Assembly (NCBI GenBank): GCA_016744375.1
Contig: JADGEM010000015.1
Location: 1-64,000 of the forward strand
Source: Gammaproteobacteria bacterium
GTDB lineage: Bacteria; Pseudomonadota; Gammaproteobacteria; GRL18
DNA length: 64,000 nucleotides
Reading direction: 5' to 3'
The translations under genes were made by a program, and so were the position numbers. The notes under the pieces are model-generated. The model made no database searches. It had not been told where the DNA came from and saw only the letters and a list, made by a program, of their open reading frames with translations. Positions 26,245 through 36,279 of this stretch are shown here, in pieces (positions within the stretch are counted from its first letter, which is position 1; every line of letters begins with the position of its first letter).

Positions 26245-26694
26245 ATGAAAAAAATCTTTCAAAAACCCGGCGTCAACATTGATCGTCTGTTGCAGCATAG
26301 CCGCTATCTTGAATACCTTACTAAACGAGTTTTAACTTTTCTTCCAGATGAGTTTTCTGGAAAGATAACAGTTTTGGGATTTTCCAGCCGTCGTTCCAAC
26401 AAAGAAAAACAACAAAACCTGATCATTGCTGCTGCCAGTGCCGCATGGGCCAGCAAGCTACGTTTTTATACTCCAACATTAAAACGTTCCTTAAGCGCCG
26501 AACCTCAATTCAGCCAGTTAGGAAAAATTGCCATTAAAGTAGCTTCTGCTAATATTAGCACAAAAAAAGACAAAAAGATGCCAACCTACTCTAATAATTC
26601 AGCTGATATTATTCAAAGCAGTGCACAGTTTATAGAAAATGATGAGTTAAAAAAGGCTTTAATGCGACTGGCGCATAGTGTTGGGAAAAAATAG
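26245..26694 (+). CDS. dciA: DUF721 protein, DciA-like helicase loader
   Basis: A 149-aa protein of the DUF721 family. DciA assists loading of the replicative helicase DnaB in bacteria that lack DnaC or DnaI. The family pattern is seen in LIIAAASAAWASKLRFYTPT, the conserved 'S-aWa-eL' core, followed by a basic, low-complexity C-terminal region. In Pseudomonas the DUF721 gene likewise lies between lpxC and secA, which supports the assignment. It is the only plus-strand gene in this block and is divergent from the M23 gene. The ribosome-binding site is weak. Confidence 0.72.
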   Translation: MKKIFQKPGVNIDRLLQHSRYLEYLTKRVLTFLPDEFSGKITVLGFSSRRSNKEKQQNLIIAAASAAWASKLRFYTPTLKRSLSAEPQFSQLGKIAIKVASANISTKKDKKMPTYSNNSADIIQSSAQFIENDELKKALMRLAHSVGKK

Positions 26695-26756
26695 TGTTGG
26701 AGAGAGAAAATTAAAAACTGAGATCTTCAGAGTTCTTACAAACACGCCCAGAACGA

Positions 26757-26780
26757 AGTAGGTCGGGCTTTAGCCCGCCA
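26757..26780. repeat. GTAGGTCGGGCTTTAGCCCG-type palindromic intergenic repeat
   Basis: GTCGGGCTTTAGCCCGCC contains CGGGC-TTTA-GCCCG, a compact palindrome. Elements beginning GTAGGTCGGGCTTTAGCCCG recur between genes in many gammaproteobacteria as REP-like repeats. Here it sits between the convergent dciA-like and lpxC genes, where it could also act as a terminator. Confidence 0.5.
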
Positions 26781-26892
26781 ATTAACACCCTTAGAAGGGC
26801 GACCCACAATTGCCCCTCATAAAACTGTATTTATTCAGGATTATGAGCGATTGAAATCTTAAGCAGATAAAAAAAATGTCTCGAGGTACACA

Positions 26893-27804
26893 CTAGTTTG
26901 CTACAATAGACTTCATGTAAGAGATTGGCGCAAGCTTTTCATCATCAAAAATGACTTCTTCCCAGGCTGACTCATCACAAAGAAGTTTGCGTAAAATCTT
27001 ATTATTGAGTGCATGTCCTGCTTTATGTCCGCTAAAAGCACCGATCAGGCTACTTCCTAAAAGATAAAGATCACCAATTGCATCCAAAATTTTATGTTTG
27101 ACAAATTCATCTTCATAGCGCAAACCGTCTTCATTAAGAATCCGATATTCATCCATCACAATGGCATTATTTAAACTGCCGCCTAATGCAAGATTTTTGG
27201 CTCTGAGCTGCTCTATCTGGTTCATAAAACCAAAAGTTCTGGCCCGACTGACTTCCCGAACGAAAGAAGTTGAAGAAAAGTCGATCTCTGCACTTTGTGA
27301 ACGCCCCTGGATAACCGGATGCTCAAAATCAATGATGAATGACACTTTAAAACCTTCATAAGGCTCAAAACGAACCCATTTATCACCTTCTTCAATAACA
27401 ACATTTCGTTTGATTCGAATGAAGCGTTTGGCTGCTGATTGTTCAACAATACCAGCAGATTGCAATAAAAAGACAAAGGGGCCCGCACTACCATCCATAA
27501 TAGGCACTTCTGGTGCACTGAGATCAATATAAGCATTATCAATTCCCATCCCTGCCATGGCAGACAATAAATGTTCCACAGTAGAAATTTTGACACCATC
27601 TTTAACCAGAGTGGTGGAAAGTGTCGTGTCACCCACATTCTCAGCTCTTGCTGGAATTTCAACAGGTGTATCCAGATCAACCCTGCGAAAGATAATTCCC
27701 GTATTGACTGGAGCAGGCCTGAGTGTTAAATACACTTTTTCGCCCGAGTGTAAGCCAACACCGGTTGCCTTGATGCTATTTTTCAATGTACGCTGTTTTA
27801 TCAT
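26893..27804 (-). CDS. lpxC: UDP-3-O-acyl-N-acetylglucosamine deacetylase LpxC
   Basis: A 303-aa zinc hydrolase for the committed step of lipid A synthesis. The first metal ligand is His78 in [12 protein letters not shown]; the HKILD segment near residue 237 supplies the other ligands His and Asp, and SGHKAGH near 264 supplies the general-base/acid histidine. Length equals that of P. aeruginosa LpxC (303 aa). It follows ftsZ on the same strand after 312 nt, the conserved ftsZ-lpxC order. Its C-terminal tail, which in E. coli directs FtsH proteolysis, here ends YMKSIVAN. Confidence 0.98.
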   Translation of the reverse strand: MIKQRTLKNSIKATGVGLHSGEKVYLTLRPAPVNTGIIFRRVDLDTPVEIPARAENVGDTTLSTTLVKDGVKISTVEHLLSAMAGMGIDNAYIDLSAPEVPIMDGSAGPFVFLLQSAGIVEQSAAKRFIRIKRNVVIEEGDKWVRFEPYEGFKVSFIIDFEHPVIQGRSQSAEIDFSSTSFVREVSRARTFGFMNQIEQLRAKNLALGGSLNNAIVMDEYRILNEDGLRYEDEFVKHKILDAIGDLYLLGSSLIGAFSGHKAGHALNNKILRKLLCDESAWEEVIFDDEKLAPISYMKSIVAN

Positions 27805-28116
27805 TGACGATATTCCTGATTGATGATAAAGCCCTCAGCGGCTGAGTGTACCATATAGACTACAAAAATCCTAACCCAGACCTATAGATATTAGCCTGGC
27901 ATTCAATAACTGATAGAAATCAATCATTGATAGAGACCAAAAGCCTAGAAGTCTGTTGGTTAACCTGAATAAATCAGTTGAACCTACTAATTTTTTAGGC
28001 TTAGACACATTTCCTTTGCCTACATCCATTTTCCCACCTACAGCTCATTGTATGATGCAATCAGCTGCGTTTTTGTAACCATCATGTCACCCTGTAGCTG
28101 TCTAAAGTATAACAGT
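27805..28116 (-). other. ftsZ-lpxC intergenic region
   Basis: No gene is seen in these 312 nt. A small palindrome (CTCAG-CCG-CTGAG on the minus strand, about 27833-27845) lies 30-40 nt upstream of the lpxC ATG. The region presumably holds the lpxC promoter, but I cannot point to a convincing -35/-10 pair. Confidence 0.4.
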
Positions 28117-29292
28117 TCAGTCGTTTTGGCGGCGTAGAAAAGCTGGAATGTCAAGATATTTCAGATCTTCAACTTCCCCGTCAGATGTGTAATCCCCACC
28201 AGAAACCTTTTTAGCAACAACAACTTCATCTTCAACAATAGAATTGTGATTAATAGTCGGTATTGTTTCTGCCCTTTCAGTTTCAGGTCTCACCAGTTTA
28301 ATACCGGCTTTTTCTTCCTGAATTTGTGCAGCACGCCCAATTCCTGTTGCAACAACTGTGACCCGCATCTCTCCATTCATTTCTGGGTCGATAACCGTAC
28401 CAACAACAACTGTGGCGTTTTCAGCGGCAAATGACTTAATGGAGTTACCCACTTCTTCAAATTCACCAATTGACATATCCATGCCTGCCGTAACATTCAC
28501 TAGGATACCCCTAGCACCAGAAAGATCGACATCTTCCAATAATGGGCTCGAAATTGCTCGTTCAGCAGCATCTTTTGCCCGGTCTTCACCTGTTGCAGAC
28601 CCTGTGCCCATCATAGCCATACCCATTTCTGACATGACAGTTCGAACATCTGCAAAATCCACGTTAATTAAACCTGGGCGAGTAATTAACTCAGCAATAC
28701 CCTGAACGGCATTTAACAAGACATTGTTCGCTTCTTTAAACGCATCCAGTAATGTAGTGCCCTTACCTAAAACGGCCTGCAGTTTTTCATTCGGAATAGT
28801 GATTAATGAATCAACATATTCTCTCAATTCACTAATACCATCTTCTGCCTGCTTCATACGGCGGGGACCTTCCCATGGAAATGGTTTGGTCACAACCGCA
28901 ACCGTTAAAATACCCATTTCTTTAGCCAGTTCTGCAACAATCGGAGCAGCACCGGTACCGGTTCCGCCACCCATGCCAGCAGTAATAAACAACATATCCG
29001 TTCCAGTAATGGCTTCCATGATACGTTCACGATCTTCAATTGCCGCTTCACGACCCACAACCGGGTTAGCACCAGCACCCAGACCTTTTGTCATTTCATT
29101 ACCAATTTGCAGCACAGTTCGTGCTGAAGAATTGGCTAATGCCTGAGCATCGGTATTAGCACAGATAAAATCCACACCATCCAGGTTACTATTTGCCATA
29201 TGTTCAACAGCATTACCACCGCCACCACCAACACCCATGACTTTTATTACAGCACGATCACTTGATGTATCCATTAATTCAAACATTCCCAC
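28117..29292 (-). CDS. ftsZ: Cell division GTPase FtsZ
   Basis: A 391-aa tubulin-like GTPase that forms the Z ring. The tubulin signature GGGTGTGAAP is present near residue 105, with GVGGGGGNAVEHM at the N-terminus and the T7 loop NVDFADVRTVMSEMG, whose Asp completes the neighbouring active site. A variable acidic linker (about 320-375) precedes the conserved C-terminal peptide LDIPAFLRRQND that binds FtsA, ZipA and ZapD. A second ATG 6 nt downstream (MFELMD) is also possible. It is the last gene of the dcw cluster before lpxC. Confidence 0.99.
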   Translation of the reverse strand: MGMFELMDTSSDRAVIKVMGVGGGGGNAVEHMANSNLDGVDFICANTDAQALANSSARTVLQIGNEMTKGLGAGANPVVGREAAIEDRERIMEAITGTDMLFITAGMGGGTGTGAAPIVAELAKEMGILTVAVVTKPFPWEGPRRMKQAEDGISELREYVDSLITIPNEKLQAVLGKGTTLLDAFKEANNVLLNAVQGIAELITRPGLINVDFADVRTVMSEMGMAMMGTGSATGEDRAKDAAERAISSPLLEDVDLSGARGILVNVTAGMDMSIGEFEEVGNSIKSFAAENATVVVGTVIDPEMNGEMRVTVVATGIGRAAQIQEEKAGIKLVRPETERAETIPTINHNSIVEDEVVVAKKVSGGDYTSDGEVEDLKYLDIPAFLRRQND

Positions 29293-29472
29293 TTACTCCT
29301 TCTTCACGCCAATGAAAAGATAAAACATTAAAAATATAAAATAAAAATAAAACAACCAAAATTACCACCAACACTTTGTATGCTCTACAACCTTTTACCA
29401 CTTTGCTCATCATTCAAATAAAAAATTAAATGATATTAAGCACGGCCACACTTCCAATACTAATATTCACTA

Positions 29473-30708
29473 TTAAAAATTACCTTGAAACCACTTCTTC
29501 ATTTTGGCAAAAATACTACCAATACCCTTATTTTCTGAAAATTCAAAACCACTCATTTCCTGATTCTGTTTTCCAAATAAAATTAAACCCACTCCGGTTG
29601 CAAACCGGGGATCTTTAACCATATCGGTTAAACCTTCTACTTCCATAGGAATACCAATTCGGACAGGCATATGAAATACTTCTTCTGCCAATTCAACTGC
29701 GCCTTCCATTTTCGAACTTCCTCCAGTCAATACAACACCTGAAGCACAAAATTCTTCCAGACCACTTCGTTGAAGTTCATTTTTTATCAATGTAAATAAC
29801 TCTTCATAACGAGGTTCAACCACTTCAGCTAAAACCTGACGAGCCAGGCGTCTTGGTGGTCTGTCGCCCACACTTGGGACTTCAATGGTTTCTTCCGGAT
29901 TAGTCAATTGCCTTAAAGCACAGGCATATTTAATTTTAATTTCTTCTGCATATTTTGTCGGAGTTCTTAACGCCACAGCAATATCGTTAGTTACCTGATC
30001 ACCCGCAACAGGAAAAACTCTTGTGTGGCGAATGGCACCATTATTTAAAATTGCAACATCTGTGGTCCCACCGCCAATATCAACAAGACACACACCTAAT
30101 TCTTTTTCATCTTCGGTCAGAACGGAATAGCTCGATGCCAATTGCTCCAGGATAATGTCATCAACTTCCAGATCACAACGATGAATACATTTAACGATAT
30201 TCTGCACTGCACTTTCAGCTCCGGTCACCATATGAACATCAACTTCAAGGCGGACACCTGACATACCAACTGGTTCACGTATACCTTCCTGATCATCAAT
30301 TAAAAACTGCTGCGGTAAAACATGCAGAATTTTTTGATCCGTAGAAATTGCAACGGCTTTTGCAGCATCCATTACTCGTTCTAGATCTTCAGTTGAGACC
30401 TCTTTATCACGGATAGCAACCATTCCATGAGAATTCAGACTACTGATATGGCTCCCGGCAACACCAACAAAAACAGAATGAATTTCACACCCTGCCATCA
30501 GCTCCGCTTCTTCAATCGCTCGTTTTATTGACTGAACGGTGGATTCAATATTGACCACCACACCTTTTTTCATTCCACGTGCAGCATGTTTTCCCATACC
30601 GATAATTTCTACATCACCATCAGTAGCGACTTCAGCAACTATCGCCGAGATCTTGGATGTACCGATATCCAGACCTACTATGAGACGTTTATCATTTCGC
30701 TTAGTCAT
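29473..30708 (-). CDS. ftsA: Cell division actin-like protein FtsA
   Basis: A 411-aa actin-family ATPase that tethers FtsZ to the membrane. Phosphate-binding motifs are seen in LIVGLDIGTSKISAIVAEV and CLVDIGGGTTDVAI, and the adenosine motif in VVLTGGSSKMEG. The C-terminal amphipathic helix GSIFAKMKKWFQGNF is the membrane-targeting sequence. FtsA lies 180 nt upstream of ftsZ, enough for an additional ftsZ promoter, and 27 nt downstream of ftsQ. Confidence 0.98.
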   Translation of the reverse strand: MTKRNDKRLIVGLDIGTSKISAIVAEVATDGDVEIIGMGKHAARGMKKGVVVNIESTVQSIKRAIEEAELMAGCEIHSVFVGVAGSHISSLNSHGMVAIRDKEVSTEDLERVMDAAKAVAISTDQKILHVLPQQFLIDDQEGIREPVGMSGVRLEVDVHMVTGAESAVQNIVKCIHRCDLEVDDIILEQLASSYSVLTEDEKELGVCLVDIGGGTTDVAILNNGAIRHTRVFPVAGDQVTNDIAVALRTPTKYAEEIKIKYACALRQLTNPEETIEVPSVGDRPPRRLARQVLAEVVEPRYEELFTLIKNELQRSGLEEFCASGVVLTGGSSKMEGAVELAEEVFHMPVRIGIPMEVEGLTDMVKDPRFATGVGLILFGKQNQEMSGFEFSENKGIGSIFAKMKKWFQGNF

Positions 30709-30735
30709 ATGCCTTTTTTAACCCTGTTCCCTTCT

Positions 30736-31581
30736 CTATTTTGTAAGAGGTTTGTTTATTACTTCTTTTTGCAAACGGCCACTTAGGATGTCACTTGCAT
30801 TCCATTTAATACTAAATCCGTTGGTATAACGTAAATCAACAGTTTCAATTGAAACCAGAAATTGTTTTAACTTTCCGGAAAAAACCTGCACAAAGCGATC
30901 TAACCTCTGAACAACATTGTCCTTTCCTACCTGGATTTCTATATTGGCTTCTCTATTTTTATTAAAATCCGCCAGAATAAGTCTCCAGGTTCTTCGGTTA
31001 TTCATTCCACACTGTTTTATTCCTAAATTTAAAGTGAATAATTTTTTGTTAATAGCAAAGCATTTATCCAGTATTTTTCTGGCGTTCATCTCTGGACCAA
31101 AGAACAAAGCCATTTGATCAAACTTTAATAGTTGATCGGCTGTTAATTGAGGCCTAAAAATAACACCTTCCTGACTTAATAATTGCTTCGTTTTCTTTAA
31201 TGAATGATTATCAACAGATTGCCAGCGAACAACCGGTTTATATTCAATAATTTCTACCGCTATTTTATCAGGCCATAGTTTTCTTACAGAAACCGATTTA
31301 ACCCATGGTAATTTATTTAATAAGTTTTCTCTGAATTCATCAACATTCAAACTAAAAAAACCACCATTTAATGCCTGCGCTGCTATTTTCTGTAACTCTT
31401 TACTTTCCTGATTCTCCAGCTGATTAATTAACTCCACTTTTTTAAATGGAAAATTACCCGGCTTATTTAACCAATTAATCACAATGCCAAGTGACGTAAT
31501 GATTAAAACAATAATCAACAATAAAATTAATCGGGTGAAAATATTTGCCCGTTTACTTTCAGTATTACTCACCTTATCCAC
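30736..31581 (-). CDS. ftsQ: Cell division protein FtsQ
   Basis: A 281-aa bitopic membrane protein linking early and late division proteins (FtsL, FtsB, FtsI, FtsW). A short cytoplasmic segment is followed by the membrane helix at about 16-37. The periplasmic POTRA domain (about 45-115) contains LPWVKSVSVRKLWPDKIAVE, the hallmark stretch, and the following FtsQ domain includes RRTWRLILADF and VDLRYTNGFSIKW. The ATG lies 8 nt inside the 3' end of ddl, so translation is probably coupled. Confidence 0.96.
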   Translation of the reverse strand: MDKVSNTESKRANIFTRLILLLIIVLIITSLGIVINWLNKPGNFPFKKVELINQLENQESKELQKIAAQALNGGFFSLNVDEFRENLLNKLPWVKSVSVRKLWPDKIAVEIIEYKPVVRWQSVDNHSLKKTKQLLSQEGVIFRPQLTADQLLKFDQMALFFGPEMNARKILDKCFAINKKLFTLNLGIKQCGMNNRRTWRLILADFNKNREANIEIQVGKDNVVQRLDRFVQVFSGKLKQFLVSIETVDLRYTNGFSIKWNASDILSGRLQKEVINKPLTK

Positions 31582-32563
31582 ACGAAACCGCAGTATTTAA
31601 AATTTGAACAATTAAGTCATCAAATTCAATACCTGTATTTCTTGCCGCCATAGGCACCAAACTATGATCCGTTAAACCGGGAACTGTATTAATTTCGATT
31701 AGCCAGGGTTGCCCCAGTTCATCACACATAAAATCAACCCGGCCCCAGCCTTCAGCACCAATACGTTCAAAGGCATCCAAAACTAATGCTTGATACTGGC
31801 TTTCTTGCTCTTTCTCTAGACCACAGGGGCAGTGATAATTGGTATCATCATTTACATATTTAGCCTGATAATCATAGAATTCACGTGGCGTCTCAAGCCT
31901 TATCAGAGGCAGAACATTCCCTGCTAAAACTCCTCCCGTATATTCTTTTCCAACAATCCATTTTTCAACCAGGATTTCTTTATCATATTTTGCTGCAGTC
32001 ATTAAGGCTTCTAATAATGTTTGTCTGTCATCAACTTTACTCATGCCAATACTGGAACCTTCATGAGCAGGTTTTACCATAACAGGAAAATTCAATGATG
32101 CTTCAACTCGCTGCAATAACAATTCAGTTATGTTTTTATCTTCTGACAATACGTCAGATGCTTTAATTAATTCAAAAGCAGGGGTTGGTAAGCCCGCACC
32201 AGACCAGAGCAACTTTGTTCGTAATTTATCCATACCTATTGCTGATGCTGCAACCTTACAACCACTATAAGGAATATTAAGTGCTTCCAGAACACCCTGG
32301 ATCACACCGTCTTCACCACCTCGACCATGCAAGGCAATAAATGCCGCATTAATTTTTTCTTCATTCAGTTGCTGGCAAATACTTAGACCATTTTCATGTT
32401 GATTAAAACGTAGGTCCAGACCAAAGGCATCAATCCCTTTACGCTTTAATGCACTCAGAGCTGCCGCACCACTTTTTAGAGAAACTTCACGTTCAGCAGA
32501 ATCACCTCCCATCAGGACTGCAACACGGCCAAAGGCTTTGCATGTGTTATCGTGACTATTCAT
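31574..32563 (-). CDS. ddlB: D-alanine--D-alanine ligase
   Basis: A 329-aa ATP-grasp ligase making the D-Ala-D-Ala dipeptide for MurF. Visible motifs are VAVLMGGDSAEREVSLKSG at the N-terminus, ALHGRGGEDGVIQGVLE, and the ATP-grasp metal site GRVDFMCDELGQPWLIEINT with PGLTDHSLVPMAA at the C-terminus. The active-site Tyr/Ser region matches D-Ala ligases rather than D-Lac ligases. It overlaps murB by 8 nt upstream and ftsQ by 8 nt downstream, in the usual murB-ddl-ftsQ order. Confidence 0.97.
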   Translation of the reverse strand: MNSHDNTCKAFGRVAVLMGGDSAEREVSLKSGAAALSALKRKGIDAFGLDLRFNQHENGLSICQQLNEEKINAAFIALHGRGGEDGVIQGVLEALNIPYSGCKVAASAIGMDKLRTKLLWSGAGLPTPAFELIKASDVLSEDKNITELLLQRVEASLNFPVMVKPAHEGSSIGMSKVDDRQTLLEALMTAAKYDKEILVEKWIVGKEYTGGVLAGNVLPLIRLETPREFYDYQAKYVNDDTNYHCPCGLEKEQESQYQALVLDAFERIGAEGWGRVDFMCDELGQPWLIEINTVPGLTDHSLVPMAARNTGIEFDDLIVQILNTAVSCG

Positions 32564-33569
32564 GAAATTCCTTACTCAGTGCTAAATGCTCTCCAATAAT
32601 TCTAACTTCTGTATCCAGAGCTATCTGGCATTGCTCGGATACTGTTTTTTTAACTTTATAAATTAATGCTTCAACATCATCCGCTGTGGCATGACCATTG
32701 TTAATAATAAAGTTTGCATGCTTTGGTGAAATTTGAGCACCGTTGATTGAGAGACCTTTTAAACCACACATTTCAATCAAACGAGCAGCATAGTCATTGT
32801 CCGGGTTTTTAAACACCGAGCCGGCATTCGCCTGTTTTGTCGGCTGAGTTTCTGCACGCCGAGCCAGTAAACGTTTAATCTCCTGCTTACTTTGCTTTAA
32901 ACTCTGTTCATCTTTTTCAAAACTAAAAGTGGCACTGACAAACCATTCATCAACTGTCTCAAGGCCTTTTAAAGATGCCTTTTTAAAAGTGACTGAACGA
33001 TACTGAATATCAAATTCAGCAGGTGTTCGTTCAATAATTTCACCTTGTCGATTTATCATTCTCACCTTCTCAACATGTTTCCAGGTTTCACCACCGAATG
33101 CACCAGCATTCATTGCTAAAGCTCCACCCATTGTTCCCGGAATACCGGATAGGAACTCAGCACCATTGATACTCTCATTTGCCGCTTTTCTTGCAAAGAT
33201 GGCGCAGGCGACTCCCGCTTGCGCTGAGATAATACATCTCGTTCCTTCTTTTGCTTCAGTACAGTTAATATCAATCTGGTTTAAAACACCATTTGTGTAA
33301 ATAACAATGCCTTTTACACCACCATCTCTGACCAATAAATTACTGCCTAAACCAACCCAGTAAATTGATGCTTTTTCAGGTATTTGTCTCAACAAATTTT
33401 GTAAGTCACCTTCATTTTCAGGCTGATAAAAACACTCTGCTTCACCACCTATACGCCATGTCGTATAGTGAGATAAGCGCTCATTAAATTTTAATTGCCC
33501 CTGCAATAAGCCTTTACTTTTTGCCTCTTGCAGTTTTTTTTGTAAACTTGTTTTTATATTAAGAGTCAT
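32556..33569 (-). CDS. murB: UDP-N-acetylenolpyruvoylglucosamine reductase MurB
   Basis: A 337-aa FAD enzyme reducing enolpyruvyl-UDP-GlcNAc to UDP-MurNAc with NADPH. FAD-binding motifs are YTTWRIGGEAECFY, VGLGSNLLVRDGGVKG and FLSGIPGTMGGALAMNAGAF. The catalytic Ser is in ANAGSVFKNP and the C-terminal Glu in QIALDTEVRIIGEH. The phrase SPKHANFIINNGHATADDV is typical of the shorter type II MurB, though a short insertion-like N-terminal extension (about 25 residues) makes the protein longer. It lies 8 nt after murC. Confidence 0.96.
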   Translation of the reverse strand: MTLNIKTSLQKKLQEAKSKGLLQGQLKFNERLSHYTTWRIGGEAECFYQPENEGDLQNLLRQIPEKASIYWVGLGSNLLVRDGGVKGIVIYTNGVLNQIDINCTEAKEGTRCIISAQAGVACAIFARKAANESINGAEFLSGIPGTMGGALAMNAGAFGGETWKHVEKVRMINRQGEIIERTPAEFDIQYRSVTFKKASLKGLETVDEWFVSATFSFEKDEQSLKQSKQEIKRLLARRAETQPTKQANAGSVFKNPDNDYAARLIEMCGLKGLSINGAQISPKHANFIINNGHATADDVEALIYKVKKTVSEQCQIALDTEVRIIGEHLALSKEFHE

Positions 33570-33577
33570 TATTTAAA

Positions 33578-35062
33578 TCAATGCTCAGCTGCAAATTGTT
33601 CAAAGATATCAGCACCAATTGCACCCACATTACCCGCCCCAAGGGTCAATAAAATATCGCCTTTTTTTAATGTCTCTTTTAATACACCATTAATCTGATC
33701 ATGCTGCTCAATAAAAATGGGATCTACTTTTCCTCTATTTCTGATTGAGCGACTGAGAGCACGAGAATCAGCACCAGCAACAACATCTTCGCCTGCTGAA
33801 TAAACTTCAAGTAATAATAATTGATCAACCTGGCTCAGAGCATAAACAAAATCCTCAAATAAATCTCTGGTTCTGCTATATCGATGTGGCTGAAATAATA
33901 CCACCAGACGTTTATCCGGCCATCCGTTTCGTATGGCGTTAATTGTTGCCTCAACTTCAGTTGGGTGATGACCATAGTCGTCAATCAACATAACTTTCTG
34001 CCCATCAATGTTAAGCTCACCATACATCTGAAAACGACGTCCTATACCCTCAAATTTTTCTAGCGCTGAGGCTATCTTTTCTTTTTCAACACCTAATTCA
34101 ATTGCAACAACAATGGCTGCCAATGCATTTTGAACATTGTGTAGCCCAGGCATATTCAGAGTGACATCTATCCAGTCACAATGCTGACCTTCAATATCTT
34201 TACATGAAACTTTAAATGAAGTTTTGTTCAATTTTTGTCTTATGCCATAAGCCTGAACATCAGCCTTACTATTATTTAAACCATAGGTTTTAACAGGTTT
34301 ACTAATTTCATCCACAAGCTCAGCAACCACATCATCATCAATACATAACACCGCTAGACCATAAAAAGGCAGTTGATGCAAAAACTCGTTAAATGTTGAC
34401 TTTAATTGTTCAAAATCACCGCCGTAAGTATCCATATGATCGGCTTCTATATTGGTCACTACAGAGAGCATCGGCTGCAGATGTAAAAAAGAAGCATCGC
34501 TTTCATCAGCTTCTGCCACTAGATATTTACTGGCACCCAGTTTTGCATTAGTTCCGGCACTATTTAATTTACCACCAATAACAAAAGTAGGATCCATACC
34601 ACCCTCTGCCAACACACTGGCCACCAGACTGGTCGTGGTTGTTTTTCCATGAGTGCCTGCAATAGCAATACCAAACTTAAAACGCATCAATTCTGCTAAC
34701 ATCTCAGCTCGTGGAATAATTGGTATCCTCAACTCTTTAGCTCGCTGTACTTCCGAGTTATCCCCTCCTACTGCAGTTGAGGTCACTACTACATGAGCTT
34801 CATCAATCTGATGCGCATTGTGTCCCTGATAAATAACTGCCCCTGCTTTTATTAAACGTTCTGTCACCTTATTGCTTTGTATATCTGAGCCTGAAACCTG
34901 ATATCCCATATTAAGCAGCACTTCAGCAATACCACTCATACCTGCTCCACCAATACCAATAAAGTAAATATGCTCAATCCGTCCCATAGTCATTTCACTA
35001 TGTGCTTTATTGATATTGTGATCAGCTGTTGTTTTTGTCAGACTCATATTTTTAAAACCCAT
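33578..35062 (-). CDS. murC: UDP-N-acetylmuramate--L-alanine ligase MurC
   Basis: A 494-aa Mur ligase adding the first amino acid of the stem peptide. [20 protein letters not shown] is the UDP-binding start, [18 protein letters not shown] the ATP P-loop and [15 protein letters not shown] the metal-binding motif; [14 protein letters not shown] lies at the domain 3 boundary. The start is uncertain among ATGs at 35062, 35047 and two others within the first 26 codons. It follows murG after 19 nt. Confidence 0.97.
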   Translation of the reverse strand: MGFKNMSLTKTTADHNINKAHSEMTMGRIEHIYFIGIGGAGMSGIAEVLLNMGYQVSGSDIQSNKVTERLIKAGAVIYQGHNAHQIDEAHVVVTSTAVGGDNSEVQRAKELRIPIIPRAEMLAELMRFKFGIAIAGTHGKTTTTSLVASVLAEGGMDPTFVIGGKLNSAGTNAKLGASKYLVAEADESDASFLHLQPMLSVVTNIEADHMDTYGGDFEQLKSTFNEFLHQLPFYGLAVLCIDDDVVAELVDEISKPVKTYGLNNSKADVQAYGIRQKLNKTSFKVSCKDIEGQHCDWIDVTLNMPGLHNVQNALAAIVVAIELGVEKEKIASALEKFEGIGRRFQMYGELNIDGQKVMLIDDYGHHPTEVEATINAIRNGWPDKRLVVLFQPHRYSRTRDLFEDFVYALSQVDQLLLLEVYSAGEDVVAGADSRALSRSIRNRGKVDPIFIEQHDQINGVLKETLKKGDILLTLGAGNVGAIGADIFEQFAAEH

Positions 35063-35081
35063 ATTTTAAAATCTCTAGCCA

Positions 35082-36278
35082 TTAGCCAGCCAATAGCAAA
35101 CATTCTTCAGCAACAACTTCTGCCGCATTATTGATTGATAGTGACCTGGCCTTATTCGCCATATCCAGAATTATCTTTTTATCTAGCATCATTAAAATAT
35201 CAATTATTTTTTTACTCTTTAATTCTTTCTGCTGAACCAGAAATGCAGCACCGCCTTCTGCTAGATAAGCCGCATTAGCCGTTTGATGATCATCCACTGC
35301 ATAGGGATACGGCACAAGCAATGAAGCAATACCAACTGCTGCAATTTCACTCACAGTTAATGCACCCGAACGACAAATAATTAAATCAGCCCATTTATAA
35401 TTTTCAGCCATATTATTAATGAAAGTCATAATCTCAACTTCAATTATTGATTGTTTTTCTTTTTGCTCACCATCCTGACTAAGGAAGTATTGATAATATT
35501 TTCTGGTTGATTCCAGATTCTTCTCACCGCATTGATGACGGATATGAATTTTATCAAATGAACTTTTCTCAAATTGTTTTGTCCGATAAATTTCTTCCAG
35601 GGCTGCGGGTATTTTTTCATTCAATGCTTCAGATCCCAGACTTCCACCAACAACTAATATATTGAGTTGCTCAATTCCCATATTTTTCCATTTGTTTCCA
35701 AAACGGTGTTCAGGCTCATCAAGCATCATAATTTCTTTTCGAACTGGATTACCGATAATACTCAGCTTATTTTTTGATTCTTCATTTTGCTCAAATGCAC
35801 CAGGAAATGCAGCCAGTACTTTTTTTGCAAATCGATACAAAATCTTATTCGTCATTCCTGCAATCGCATTCTGTTCATGCAGCACCAAAGGTACGCCCAT
35901 CATCCAGCCAACAATACCACCGGGCCCCGTTACAAAACCACCCATACCTAATACAACATCAGGTTTCAGTTCCCTATAGACACCTAAAGTCTGAATCAGG
36001 GCACGAGACAAACGAAACGGAAGCAGCAATAATGTTTTAATTCCTTTCCCTCTCAAACCACTAATTTTAATGTAATTGATTGGGTAATTATTCTCAGGAA
36101 CCAGTCTGGACTCCATACCTTTTTCTGTACCCAGCCACTCAATGTGCATACCTTTTTGTTTGAGAATATTAGCAGTAGCCAGAGCAGGGAAGATATGTCC
36201 TCCAGTACCACCAGCCATAATTAATATTTTTTTAGCAGAAACCTCTCTACCAAATTGAGTGTTATTTGACTGGGCCAT
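35082..36278 (-). CDS. murG: MurG lipid II synthase (GlcNAc transferase)
   Basis: A 398-aa GT-B glycosyltransferase that adds GlcNAc to lipid I at the inner face of the membrane. The glycine-rich loops are IMAGGTGGHIFPALATANIL, MGGFVTGPGGIVGWMMG and VVGGSLGSEALNEKIPAAL, and the donor-site motif is ICRSGALTVSEIAAVGIAS. Length is greater than E. coli MurG (355 aa), mainly from a charged insertion around residues 225-275 (EKSSFDKIHIRHQCGEKN and following). It begins one base after the ftsW stop. Confidence 0.96.
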   Translation of the reverse strand: MAQSNNTQFGREVSAKKILIMAGGTGGHIFPALATANILKQKGMHIEWLGTEKGMESRLVPENNYPINYIKISGLRGKGIKTLLLLPFRLSRALIQTLGVYRELKPDVVLGMGGFVTGPGGIVGWMMGVPLVLHEQNAIAGMTNKILYRFAKKVLAAFPGAFEQNEESKNKLSIIGNPVRKEIMMLDEPEHRFGNKWKNMGIEQLNILVVGGSLGSEALNEKIPAALEEIYRTKQFEKSSFDKIHIRHQCGEKNLESTRKYYQYFLSQDGEQKEKQSIIEVEIMTFINNMAENYKWADLIICRSGALTVSEIAAVGIASLLVPYPYAVDDHQTANAAYLAEGGAAFLVQQKELKSKKIIDILMMLDKKIILDMANKARSLSINNAAEVVAEECLLLAG

Positions 36279-36279
36279 A